37,725 nucleotides of DNA from CAZOAR01 sp964577985 (GTDB lineage: Bacteria; Gemmatimonadota; CAZMKB01; CAZNLH01): positions 1-37,725 of the forward strand of contig CAZOAR010000026.1 in the NCBI GenBank assembly GCA_964577985.1, written 5' to 3'. Of the stretch, positions 14,784 through 22,950 are shown in pieces; within the stretch, counting starts at the first letter, position 1; every line of letters begins with the position of its first letter. The notes under the pieces are model-generated. The model had not been told where the DNA came from, made no database searches, and worked only from the letters and a program-made list of their open reading frames with translations. The translations under genes were made by a program, and so were the position numbers.

Positions 14784-17192
14784 ATGCGCCTGAAAATGAT
14801 CCGGCAGATGAGACGTTTGATGAGGAGAAAGCGATCCTTGCGTTTCTCCCGAAAATCAGACAGCTCCGATACCCGGGGAGGCAGTCTGATTGGCAGGTGG
14901 GTGCGGAACCATGGTATCAGAATTCTGCTGGCGGTGGTGCTGGCCATAGCCATCAGGTTGCTCTTTCCACTTGCTACTACTCCTGAATTCCCGGAGTTCG
15001 AGCCGGGAATGGTGGCGCCGAGAGATGTGATAGCGAAGTTTTCCTGCAATGTTTATAAGGATCAGTCCGAGCTGTCTGCGGAAAAGATTGAGCAGGCCAA
15101 CACCATTTTTCCCGTCCTGGAGTTCATACCCGATGTTCTGGACAGCACAACGGACAGGATAGACAGGTTCTTTATGCAGCTGGACGAACGTATCGCAGGG
15201 CTTGACGTGAATAAGGAGGAGGAGTCAGTCGGCAACAATCCTGATGACACGACAATGGTAGATGATGCCGCATCGAGACAGGCCGGGGTCATTGCGTGGC
15301 TCGATAAACAGGGAATTAAACAGAGCGAGGAGAACTTTCTATATCTGAAAAATCGTGAGAGAAGGGATGTCCAGGAGACCAGACTGAAAGAATATATATC
15401 TCAGCAACTCGAGAGGGGTGTCCTTACAGATGATTCGATGGAGAGGATCAACAAGGAACTCGTAACGGTCAGCCGTGACGGGAAAGAAAAGCTCCTCAGG
15501 GTGGACAGGCTGGTCACACAATCTCAGTCCTTCAGGCTGGCATGGGACGAGAACATAGACCCTGACGCGCCTGAAGCAAGCCGGTCCATCTTTGTGAGCC
15601 TGATCAACGTTTTTCTGAAACCCAATGTGATCCTGAACGAGCTTGAGACATCGAGGAGAATCGTCCAGGCGGAGGCGCAGGTGTCGCCCGTCAAGGGTCA
15701 GGTGCTCAAGGGGGAAAAGATCATAGCAAAAGGGTACAGGATAACGGAAGAAGACCTTGAAAAATATCACGCTGTTCAGGAAGAGTCGATGGCCCGGGAG
15801 CCACGCATGAATGCGGTAAACGCGACGGTCTCCTTCCTCGGGACATTTCTGATCAACGCCTTCCTGCTCCTGATATTCGGGCTCTACCTGTTCTTTTACA
15901 GGAGGCAGCTCTACGACTCATTCCGCTCACTGATGTCTTTTTCCACGATCTTTCTTCTTGTCATGATCCCGGCGGCGATGATAGCAAGGCTTTCTGACAT
16001 CTCCGCATCTCTGATCCCTATGTTGATACCCATCTCAATCGCCTCGCTCCTGATCGCCATGATCTATGACGTAAGAATAGCAGTGGTTGCCATCCTTGTC
16101 CTGTCCATTCTTATCGGCGGTCAGGAGAGCTTCGGGTATGACGTCCTCTTCATATCACTCATGGGCGGAATAAGTGGAGGGTTGAGTATACGCATTATCC
16201 GCAGGCGGAGGCAGCTCATCGAGAGCATTCTCTATATCACCGGCGGGTATATCCTCGCAACTGTGTCGATGGACATGATCAAGCTCACTCCGCTGCGGGA
16301 TACTGTGCAGTTGTGCGGCTGGGGAGGTATCAACGCTGTGCTGTCCACGCTGGTCGCATGGGCGCTCCTGCCGGTGTTCGAGTATGTTTTTAATGAGACA
16401 ACGGATATTACCCTGATGGAGCTGTCGGACTTCAACCATCCCCTGCTCAAGAGCCTTGTCATAAGGGCTCCCGGGACCTGGGCTCACACGCTGGCAGTGA
16501 GCAGCCTGGCGGAAACGGCCGCCGAGGCTATAGAGGCCAATTCTCTGCTCGCCAGGGTAGGCTGCTATTATCACGACGTGGGAAAGATCAGGAAACCGGA
16601 ATATTTTATCGAGAATCAATCGCCGGGGAACAACCCACACGACAGTTGCAGTCCAAACATGAGCGCGATGATAATAGAGAACCACGTCAAGGAAGGAATA
16701 GAGCTCGCCAGGGAGGCAAAGCTCCCTCAGCGGATCATAGATTTTATCCCGGAGCACCATGGAACGACAAAAATCTCTTTCTTTTATGAAAAGGCGAAGG
16801 AAGAGAACGATGGAGCCTCGATCAGCGTACACGATTACTCATATCAGGGACCAAAGCCCCGGAGCAAAGAGACAGCGATATGCATGATCGCCGATTCGGT
16901 TGAATCGATGTCGAGAACGCTGAATGATCCTTCTCCCAGCAGGATTCGCGGGATGGTGAAAGGCGCCATCAAGTCAAAAATAGAAGCCGACCAGCTCGAG
17001 ATGTGTGACCTGACATTCAAGGATATTCATCTGATAGAGGAAGGGTTCGTCAAAGTCCTCCTGGCGAGGTTCCACTCCAGAATAGAATACCTCAAGGAAG
17101 TAAAGGAAAAGAAGACCAATGGGAGCAAAGACTCCGTCGCTGACGGTGCACGTCAATCTGGTCAGAAAGACGGCCCGGTTAGTAGAGGATAA
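14784..17192 (+). CDS. pgpH: PgpH-type 7TM-HD cyclic-di-AMP phosphodiesterase
   Basis: This protein matches the 7TMR-HD family whose characterised members (PgpH) hydrolyse c-di-AMP to pApA. After a basic N-terminus and one TM helix (~residues 47-65) comes a large extracytoplasmic 7TMR-HDED domain to about 345. A block of about seven TM helices runs to about 540, followed by a cytoplasmic HD domain. Metal ligands are visible: H568 (TWAHTLAVSS), H597-D598 (YYHDVGKI) and later His residues in NPHDSC, IENH and EHHGT. 802 aa is slightly longer than usual. Its 3' end overlaps ybeY by 74 bp in another frame. With CdaA it completes a synthesis/degradation pair for c-di-AMP. Confidence 0.93.
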   Translation: MRLKMIRQMRRLMRRKRSLRFSRKSDSSDTRGGSLIGRWVRNHGIRILLAVVLAIAIRLLFPLATTPEFPEFEPGMVAPRDVIAKFSCNVYKDQSELSAEKIEQANTIFPVLEFIPDVLDSTTDRIDRFFMQLDERIAGLDVNKEEESVGNNPDDTTMVDDAASRQAGVIAWLDKQGIKQSEENFLYLKNRERRDVQETRLKEYISQQLERGVLTDDSMERINKELVTVSRDGKEKLLRVDRLVTQSQSFRLAWDENIDPDAPEASRSIFVSLINVFLKPNVILNELETSRRIVQAEAQVSPVKGQVLKGEKIIAKGYRITEEDLEKYHAVQEESMAREPRMNAVNATVSFLGTFLINAFLLLIFGLYLFFYRRQLYDSFRSLMSFSTIFLLVMIPAAMIARLSDISASLIPMLIPISIASLLIAMIYDVRIAVVAILVLSILIGGQESFGYDVLFISLMGGISGGLSIRIIRRRRQLIESILYITGGYILATVSMDMIKLTPLRDTVQLCGWGGINAVLSTLVAWALLPVFEYVFNETTDITLMELSDFNHPLLKSLVIRAPGTWAHTLAVSSLAETAAEAIEANSLLARVGCYYHDVGKIRKPEYFIENQSPGNNPHDSCSPNMSAMIIENHVKEGIELAREAKLPQRIIDFIPEHHGTTKISFFYEKAKEENDGASISVHDYSYQGPKPRSKETAICMIADSVESMSRTLNDPSPSRIRGMVKGAIKSKIEADQLEMCDLTFKDIHLIEEGFVKVLLARFHSRIEYLKEVKEKKTNGSKDSVADGARQSGQKDGPVSRG

Positions 17193-17565
17193 TATCGCAG
17201 CCACGACTCGAGAGGTTCTCGAAGATGAAGGAAAGGGGGTGGGAGAGATCAGCATAACCTTTGACGGGGATGATTGTCTCCGGCGTCTCAACAAGAAGTA
17301 CCTGGGCAGGGACAGGCCGACGGATGTTATCGCCTTCGATCTTTCCGGTGAAAAGAGATGTTTGATCGGCGATATCTATATCTCTGTAGATCGTGCCGCT
17401 GACCAGGCCAGGGAGAACCAGGTGTCTGTTGGTGAGGAACTCCTGAGGTTGCAGGTTCATGCCCTGCTCCATCTGGCGGGATATGATCACACGGGAGCGG
17501 ACGACGTGATGTGGCAAAAGCAGGAGTGCTGGGTGAACAGACTCAGTGAAAGGGCGGGAAAGTGA
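17119..17565 (+). CDS. ybeY: endoribonuclease YbeY (rRNA maturation factor)
   Basis: YbeY is a zinc-dependent endoribonuclease in 16S rRNA 3'-end maturation and ribosome quality control. The three metal-binding histidines are present as H114, H118 and H124 in HALLHLAGYDH, and the conserved RDRPTDVIAF segment is at about residues 64-73. 148 aa is typical. The ATG at 17119 lies inside the 3' end of pgpH and is preceded by AAGGAAAAGAAG. A later GTG at 17146 lacks a ribosome-binding site, so I kept the longer form with its 74-bp overlap. Its neighbours phoH, pgpH and CNNM are the usual ones in many bacteria. Confidence 0.95.
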   Translation: MGAKTPSLTVHVNLVRKTARLVEDNIAATTREVLEDEGKGVGEISITFDGDDCLRRLNKKYLGRDRPTDVIAFDLSGEKRCLIGDIYISVDRAADQARENQVSVGEELLRLQVHALLHLAGYDHTGADDVMWQKQECWVNRLSERAGK

Positions 17566-18857
17566 GCCTGACACTCGTAATCCTCTTACTTATGCTGGTT
17601 TTCCTGCTCTTCCTGTCTTCCTTATTCTCCGGGACGGAGACGGCATTCTTCTCCCTCTCGAGTTTTCAGCTATCCAGGATAGAGGAGAGCGGAAGTGCCA
17701 ATGGTAGAGTGGTGAGCGACCTGATGAAAAGGTCCGACCTCCTCCTCAATGGAATACTCCTCGGAAATCTCATCGTGAACGTCCTGCTGGCAGCCACTGC
17801 GACCCTGCTGTCCCATCTGCTCCTGACTTCCCGGGGGTTGAGCGAAAACCTCGTGTTCCTGCTCGATATTATAGGAGTCAGCTTGTTCCTTCTTATTCTC
17901 GGGGAGGTAACTCCAAAGGTCTACGCTATTGAGAACGCGGAAAAACTGGCACCGCGGCTGGCTCCCTTGATGCGGTGGTGGATTTTCACGCTCAAACCCG
18001 TTCTGAAAGCCATGACGGCATTCTCCAATCTCTTCAGCCGGATGTTTTCTTCGAAGAACCAGTCTCAGGCGTATACTCCGGAAGAACTCAGGGCCATCCT
18101 CGATACTGCGGAGATCGGAAAGGAGATTGAATCAGAAACGAGGGACATGATCTCAAGCATCTTCGACTTCGGAGAAACCAGAGTAAAAGAGATAATGGTC
18201 CCCAGAATAGACATCGTCAGCGCCGACATTGAGACGAACATGGAGGAGTTTCTCAAACTGGTGAGAGAGTCAGAATTCTCCAGAATACCCGTCTACAGGG
18301 AGAATATAGACCAGATCGTGGGTATCGTTTACTCCAAGGATCTTCTCCAGTATGTGTCTCTGGAGAAGAAGAGCGGGGAGAGTATCTCGTCATTGCTGAA
18401 GGAGGCCTTTTTCGTCCCCGAGACCAAGATGATCAGCGATCTCCTCAAAGAGTTGCAGAGAGACCGGATCCATATGGCGATTGTGGTGGATGAGTATGGC
18501 GGAACGGCAGGCCTGGTGACGCTGGAGGACATACTGGAGGAGATTGTCGGTGAAATCAGGGATGAGTACGACGCCGAAGAGAGGATGTTCAGGAAGCTCG
18601 ATGAGAACGCATATCTTGTAAATGGGAAACTCGATATCGACGACCTGTCAGATCTTCTCGGCGCCGAGATAGTGGGAGAGGGGTTTGAAACCGTCGGAGG
18701 GTTGATCTATCAGGCGCTCGGCAGGATTCCGCATCAGGGTGAGGAGGTTGTCGTGGATGATGTACGGTTCATTGTATCCAAGGTGATCGGGAGGCGGATC
18801 GTCAGGGTGAAAGTCATACGTGTCCAGAAGGACCGGCCGAGCGGAGCAGGCAAATGA
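17562..18857 (+). CDS. CNNM/CBS-domain membrane protein (HlyC/CorC family), first copy
   Basis: An N-terminal CNNM (DUF21) transmembrane domain with FSGTETAFFSLS near residues 23-34 and three to four helices to about residue 150. Next come two CBS domains (~200-330, containing IMVPRIDIV and VVDEYGGTAGLVTLEDILEEI) and a C-terminal CorC/HlyC domain (~340-425). Family members are Mg2+ and other divalent cation transporters or regulators; the old haemolysin label is misleading. The start GTG 17562 overlaps the ybeY stop (GTGA), and the gene overlaps the next paralogue by 4 bp (ATGA). 431 aa is typical. Confidence 0.92.
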   Translation: MSLTLVILLLMLVFLLFLSSLFSGTETAFFSLSSFQLSRIEESGSANGRVVSDLMKRSDLLLNGILLGNLIVNVLLAATATLLSHLLLTSRGLSENLVFLLDIIGVSLFLLILGEVTPKVYAIENAEKLAPRLAPLMRWWIFTLKPVLKAMTAFSNLFSRMFSSKNQSQAYTPEELRAILDTAEIGKEIESETRDMISSIFDFGETRVKEIMVPRIDIVSADIETNMEEFLKLVRESEFSRIPVYRENIDQIVGIVYSKDLLQYVSLEKKSGESISSLLKEAFFVPETKMISDLLKELQRDRIHMAIVVDEYGGTAGLVTLEDILEEIVGEIRDEYDAEERMFRKLDENAYLVNGKLDIDDLSDLLGAEIVGEGFETVGGLIYQALGRIPHQGEEVVVDDVRFIVSKVIGRRIVRVKVIRVQKDRPSGAGK

Positions 18858-20128
18858 ACGCGATTCTCATCGTACTCGCGATCATCGGTTCCGCCTTCTT
18901 TTCTGGCTCCGAAACGGCCCTCATATCGGTGAGCAGACTGAGACTTCGCCACTGGGTGGAGAAGAAGATCAAGGGAGCGAAACTCGCGGAGGAGTTTCTC
19001 GAGAAACCGCAGAGACTTATCAGCATGGCCCTCGTGGGCACTAACGTCATGAACGTGACCGCCTCTGTACTAATGTCGAGGTATTTCAGCGAGGGGACCT
19101 CTATGAATGTGATCTCCGTCCTCCATTCGAGCCTGATAATATCCCTGATCATTTCTCCACCGTTGCTGCTGTTCGGAGAGATGATTCCCAAGGCCCTCTT
19201 CCGCCAGAGTGCCAACCGGATTTTCCCGAGCCTTGGTGTTCCGCTGAGATGGGGATATGTTGTTTTCTATCCCATAATTGCTATCGTTGATTTCGCGAGT
19301 TCTCTTATCCTCAAGCCGATGGGAATAGAACAGGACAGAAGAAAGTTCTTCTCCAGAGAAAATGTGGAGTTTCTCCTCAGGGAGAGCGAGAAAGAAGGCG
19401 TTCTGGAGCCAGACGAGAGAGAGATCATCTCGAGCGTCTTCGCTTTCGGTGAGACTACCGTAAGAGAGGTAATGACACCGCGGACCGAGATAGCAGCCGT
19501 GGAAAGGGGTGCAGGAATAGAGGAAATAGCCGAGCTCATGGAGGATACTGGTTTTTCACGAATACCCGTCTTCGAGGGAGATCTCGATCATATTTCCGGT
19601 ATGATCCATGTCTTCAATATACTGAAACACGATGAGGGACAGGAGCTGGCCTATCACCCTCTGGTTTTTGTGCCGGAGACCAAACCATGCGACGATCTTC
19701 TTTATGAACTGAAGGAAGAGAAGGGACACATGGCGATCGTGCTCGATGAATTCGGTGGAACAGCCGGACTGGTCACGCTGGAGGACCTCGTTGAGGAACT
19801 GGTGGGAGACATAAGAGATGAATATGATTCAGGCGTACAGGTGCTTGCTCTCGGACAGGATCGCACGCTCCTGGTTGACGCGAACACCGAGATCGAAGAA
19901 GTAGAGGCAGGGTTGGGGATAGAGCTCAAGGACATTCAGACGGAGACTATTGGCGGTTTTATCGTCTCCAAACTGGGGCGGATTCCAGGGACGGGTGAGG
20001 AATTCAGGATGGACAATTTGAAGATCGAGATAGTCGAGGCAAGACCGAATAGGATCGAAAAGATCCTGGTAAAAGTGCTGGAAACCGGCCAGATTGACAA
20101 GGTGGAACGGGCGGATGAAGACAACTGA
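18854..20128 (+). CDS. CNNM/CBS-domain membrane protein (HlyC/CorC family), second copy
   Basis: A 424-aa paralogue of the gene just upstream with the same domain order. The CNNM domain begins FFSGSETALISVSRL near residue 15, CBS motifs VMTPRTEIAAV and VLDEFGGTAGLVTLEDLVEEL follow, and a CorC/HlyC domain ends it. The membrane domain has diverged more than the CBS pair, so the two copies probably differ in ion preference or act as a hetero-oligomer; that is inference. The start ATG 18854 overlaps the previous stop as ATGA. The cluster continues with DUF502 and the Mg2+ channel mgtE, which suggests a divalent-cation theme. Confidence 0.92.
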   Translation: MNAILIVLAIIGSAFFSGSETALISVSRLRLRHWVEKKIKGAKLAEEFLEKPQRLISMALVGTNVMNVTASVLMSRYFSEGTSMNVISVLHSSLIISLIISPPLLLFGEMIPKALFRQSANRIFPSLGVPLRWGYVVFYPIIAIVDFASSLILKPMGIEQDRRKFFSRENVEFLLRESEKEGVLEPDEREIISSVFAFGETTVREVMTPRTEIAAVERGAGIEEIAELMEDTGFSRIPVFEGDLDHISGMIHVFNILKHDEGQELAYHPLVFVPETKPCDDLLYELKEEKGHMAIVLDEFGGTAGLVTLEDLVEELVGDIRDEYDSGVQVLALGQDRTLLVDANTEIEEVEAGLGIELKDIQTETIGGFIVSKLGRIPGTGEEFRMDNLKIEIVEARPNRIEKILVKVLETGQIDKVERADEDN

Positions 20129-20840
20129 TAAGGGCGAAAGTCGTAAATCCATATTCAAGGTCCTTGGAGGTAAGTTCAGGAGGGCCTTCATCACTGGAAT
20201 CCTGGTGGTCACGCCTCTGGCTGTTTCCATATGGATACTCGTAAATCTCTTCATGAGAGCCGACAGCGTACTTGGCGTCCTGATAGCCCGGGTCATGGGG
20301 AAACATGTGCCGGGCCTGGGGCTGCTCCTTCTCGGTATCTTTGTTATCACGGCAGGGGTCTTTGCCAGAAATTATTTCGGGAGAAAGCTTATCAGCTGGG
20401 GGAATCTGGTTCTCTTCAAGATACCTCTTTTCAACAAGATCTATCTCGCCCTGAAACAGATACTGGAGGTATTCCTCGGCGAAAAAAAGACGATATTTCA
20501 ACGGGTTGTTTTGTTTCAATACCCCAGGAAAGGGATCTTTTCGCTCGGTTTTGTGACATCTGAGAGCAAAGGGGAGGTCCAGACGAAGACCGAACAGAAG
20601 CTCATAAACGTCTTCCTTCCTACAACACCGAACCCGACGTCCGGTTTCCTTCTCTTTATCCCGGAAGAGGAATTGACGCCACTCGACATTTCTGTTGAGG
20701 AGGGAATCAAACTGGTCATCTCAGGCGGTGCTGTCGTGCCTGATTATGACACAGAGAAAGCCCGCCCGCAACTCTCTGAAGGGGAGCCTGCCGAGGCCGA
20801 CCCTTCAGACTCTGCTGGGAGAAACCGTGGATCAGAATAG
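20115..20840 (+). CDS. DUF502 family membrane protein
   Basis: DUF502 family protein of 241 aa with no established function. It has a basic N-terminus, two hydrophobic helices at about residues 25-45 and 60-82 with the typical VVTPLAVSIWILVNL and GLLLLGIFVITAGVFARN segments, then IPLFNKIYLALKQ and a soluble domain with TTPNPTSGFLLFIP. The C-terminal ~25 residues are acidic and variable. The frame is open from TTG 20094, but ATG 20115 follows AAGGTGGAA and sits inside the end of the CNNM gene (14-bp overlap). It also overlaps mgtE by 14 bp. Confidence 0.9.
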   Translation: MKTTDKGESRKSIFKVLGGKFRRAFITGILVVTPLAVSIWILVNLFMRADSVLGVLIARVMGKHVPGLGLLLLGIFVITAGVFARNYFGRKLISWGNLVLFKIPLFNKIYLALKQILEVFLGEKKTIFQRVVLFQYPRKGIFSLGFVTSESKGEVQTKTEQKLINVFLPTTPNPTSGFLLFIPEEELTPLDISVEEGIKLVISGGAVVPDYDTEKARPQLSEGEPAEADPSDSAGRNRGSE

Positions 20841-22188
20841 AACACAATATGGGGAAGAGTTGCTCGATGCCATAATCAGGTTCGTGGAGCAGGAAGATGG
20901 TGCGGCCCTGGAGAAGGTGCTGGAAGGGATCCACGAGGCAGATATCGCAGACATTCTCAGAGAGCTTGACGACGGCAGCTCATTCATCCTGGGTATTCTC
21001 GATCCCGAAAGGGCCTCCGAGGTCCTGAGCGAGACGGGCGAGGATTTTCGAGCGGAGTTGCTCGAGGGCCTCGACGACGACCTCATACGGGCAATCTTCC
21101 ATGCGATGGCGGATGATGATGCGGCCGATATTGTCGGGAAGTTGCCGGAGGAGGAGACTGAGCGAATCCTTGGCCTGATGAAGCGGGAGGACAAGGAAGA
21201 CGTAAAGGTCCTGCTCGAGTATGACGAAGAGTCTGCGGGCGGGATAATGACCTCGGACCTTATCGCCATAAGCGAGGACTTGAATGTCGGGCAGGCGATG
21301 AAGTCAATCAGGAAACGTGCCAGAGAGATCGAGGATTTTCACGTCGTATTCGTTGTCGATAGAAACAATGTGCTCCGTGGGACGGTGAGCCTGAGAGATC
21401 TGATACTCGGAGATCCGGAGACGCAGGTGTCTCGTATCATGGAGAGCGACCTGATCCATGTTGAGGCTGACCTCGACCAGGAAGAAGTAGCAAGGATTAT
21501 GAAGAGATATAACCTGGTGACGGTGCCGGTTGTTGATGAGTCAGGCGTCTTGATAGGCCGGATTACGGTAGATGATATTCTCGATATCGTGGAAGCGGAA
21601 GTAACCGAAGATCTGCTCCGCATGGGAGGGGCCGATGTTGACGAGGAAATCTATGGAGGCACGAAAACGGCGGTACGCTTCAGGCTGCCGTGGCTTTTTC
21701 TAAACCTGTTTACCGCATTACTGGCGGCCTCGGTCGTCGGACTATACGCGGACACTATCCGTTCGGTGGTTGTTCTTGCCATTTTTATGCCGATTATCGC
21801 GGGAATGGGAGGCAACGCAGCCACACAGTCTCTCGCCGTTACGCTGAGGAGGCTGACTCTCGGCGAGGTTTCCCCGGCCTCCAGAATGAAGATTATAAGG
21901 AAAGAACTGCTGGCCGGGCTGTCGAACGGGCTGGTCGTAGGTTGTTCTATCTCGCTGGTGGCGCTCTTGCTTGGCGAGAATCCTTATATGGGACTGGTCG
22001 TGGGGCTTGCCATGTTTCTGACAATCGGCTTAGCCGGCTTAATCGGCGCGTTTATTCCGATAACATTGAAGGACTTCGGAGTCGACCCCGCGGTCGCCTC
22101 GTCGGTGATCATAACGACCTTCACCGATCTCATTGGTTTCTTTCTCCTTCTTGGTCTCGCGACTCTTCTGCTCGGCTACTTGATTTAG
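20827..22188 (+). CDS. mgtE: magnesium transporter MgtE
   Basis: MgtE is a Mg2+-gated Mg2+ channel in the inner membrane. It has the acidic superhelical N domain (~1-130, rich in Asp/Glu, with ADDDAADIVGKLP), two CBS domains (~135-255, starting SAGGIMTSDLI) and a C-terminal five-helix pore domain with PIIAGMGGNAATQSLAVTLR and TTFTDLIGFFLLLGLA, the latter holding the pore Asp. The frame is open from 20695, but GTG 20827, with GGGAGA five bases upstream, gives 453 aa, the normal family length. Mg2+ bound between the N and CBS domains closes the channel, so regulation is built into the protein. Confidence 0.95.
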   Translation: MDQNRTQYGEELLDAIIRFVEQEDGAALEKVLEGIHEADIADILRELDDGSSFILGILDPERASEVLSETGEDFRAELLEGLDDDLIRAIFHAMADDDAADIVGKLPEEETERILGLMKREDKEDVKVLLEYDEESAGGIMTSDLIAISEDLNVGQAMKSIRKRAREIEDFHVVFVVDRNNVLRGTVSLRDLILGDPETQVSRIMESDLIHVEADLDQEEVARIMKRYNLVTVPVVDESGVLIGRITVDDILDIVEAEVTEDLLRMGGADVDEEIYGGTKTAVRFRLPWLFLNLFTALLAASVVGLYADTIRSVVVLAIFMPIIAGMGGNAATQSLAVTLRRLTLGEVSPASRMKIIRKELLAGLSNGLVVGCSISLVALLLGENPYMGLVVGLAMFLTIGLAGLIGAFIPITLKDFGVDPAVASSVIITTFTDLIGFFLLLGLATLLLGYLI

Positions 22189-22191
22189 GAA

Positions 22192-22947
22192 ATGAGCCTG
22201 ACACGAACAGAAGCTGTGGTCTTGAAATCGACGAATTACAGCGAAACGAGCAGGATATACAGGCTCTACACGCTGTCACATGGGCTGCAATCTCTTATCG
22301 CAAAGGGAGTTCGCAGGCGGGGAAGCAGGATCTCCGGTATTCTCGAGTCTTTCAATCATATAGAGGTAGTCTATTTCAAGAAGAAGAACAGGAACCTGTT
22401 CACTCTCTCTCAGGCTACTTCGATAGAGACATTCAGGGGGCTGGACAACGACATACACAGATTCTACCGCGCATCCGCGATGGCGGAGATGGTCCTGAGA
22501 CTCGGGGTTGAGGAGGACGAAAACGAGGAGATCTTTTTACTGCTGGTAAGATCGCTGAGGTCATTCGCAAAACGGCCTATTTCTTCCCTGGGAGCCAGAC
22601 TCCTCTCCTTCATGTGGGGAATGCTGGGTCCGCTCGGTTATGCCCCCGGGGTTTCGTCGTGCGTACTTTGCGGGGCCAGACCGCCCGAAGGAGGTCCGGT
22701 GTTTTTCTCGGTGATTGAAGGCGGCTTAACCTGTGGAGAGTGTGGCATCGACAGAAGAAAAGATGATATCCAGCTATCTGAGCGAATGCTGCCGGTGTTA
22801 TCCGGAGAGAACGTGGGGCAACCCGCCGGCTTGAACCGGGAAGAAGAGCAGACCCTGTTGAGAATGACCGAGGCTTATATACAGTATCACATTCGAGACA
22901 GAAGGCCACTGTCGTGCTGGGACTTCTTGAGAACCCTGCAGGTGTAG
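22192..22947 (+). CDS. recO: DNA repair protein RecO
   Basis: RecO loads RecA onto SSB-coated single-stranded DNA with RecR and anneals strands in RecF-pathway recombination. The N-terminal OB fold starts TEAVVLKSTNYSETSRIYRL, typical of the family, and KGVRRRGSRISG continues it. The C-terminal domain carries a four-Cys zinc site (SSCVLCG and LTCGECG, around residues 160-184). 251 aa is standard. The ATG at 22192 follows the mgtE stop by three bases. selB begins within four bases of its end. Confidence 0.93.
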   Translation: MSLTRTEAVVLKSTNYSETSRIYRLYTLSHGLQSLIAKGVRRRGSRISGILESFNHIEVVYFKKKNRNLFTLSQATSIETFRGLDNDIHRFYRASAMAEMVLRLGVEEDENEEIFLLLVRSLRSFAKRPISSLGARLLSFMWGMLGPLGYAPGVSSCVLCGARPPEGGPVFFSVIEGGLTCGECGIDRRKDDIQLSERMLPVLSGENVGQPAGLNREEEQTLLRMTEAYIQYHIRDRRPLSCWDFLRTLQV

Positions 22948-22950
22948 GTG

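Noticed and set aside
20695..20826. mgtE starting at 20695
   Set aside because: It would lie in the DUF502 gene and add 44 non-family residues; GTG 20827 has GGGAGA upstream and gives the normal length.
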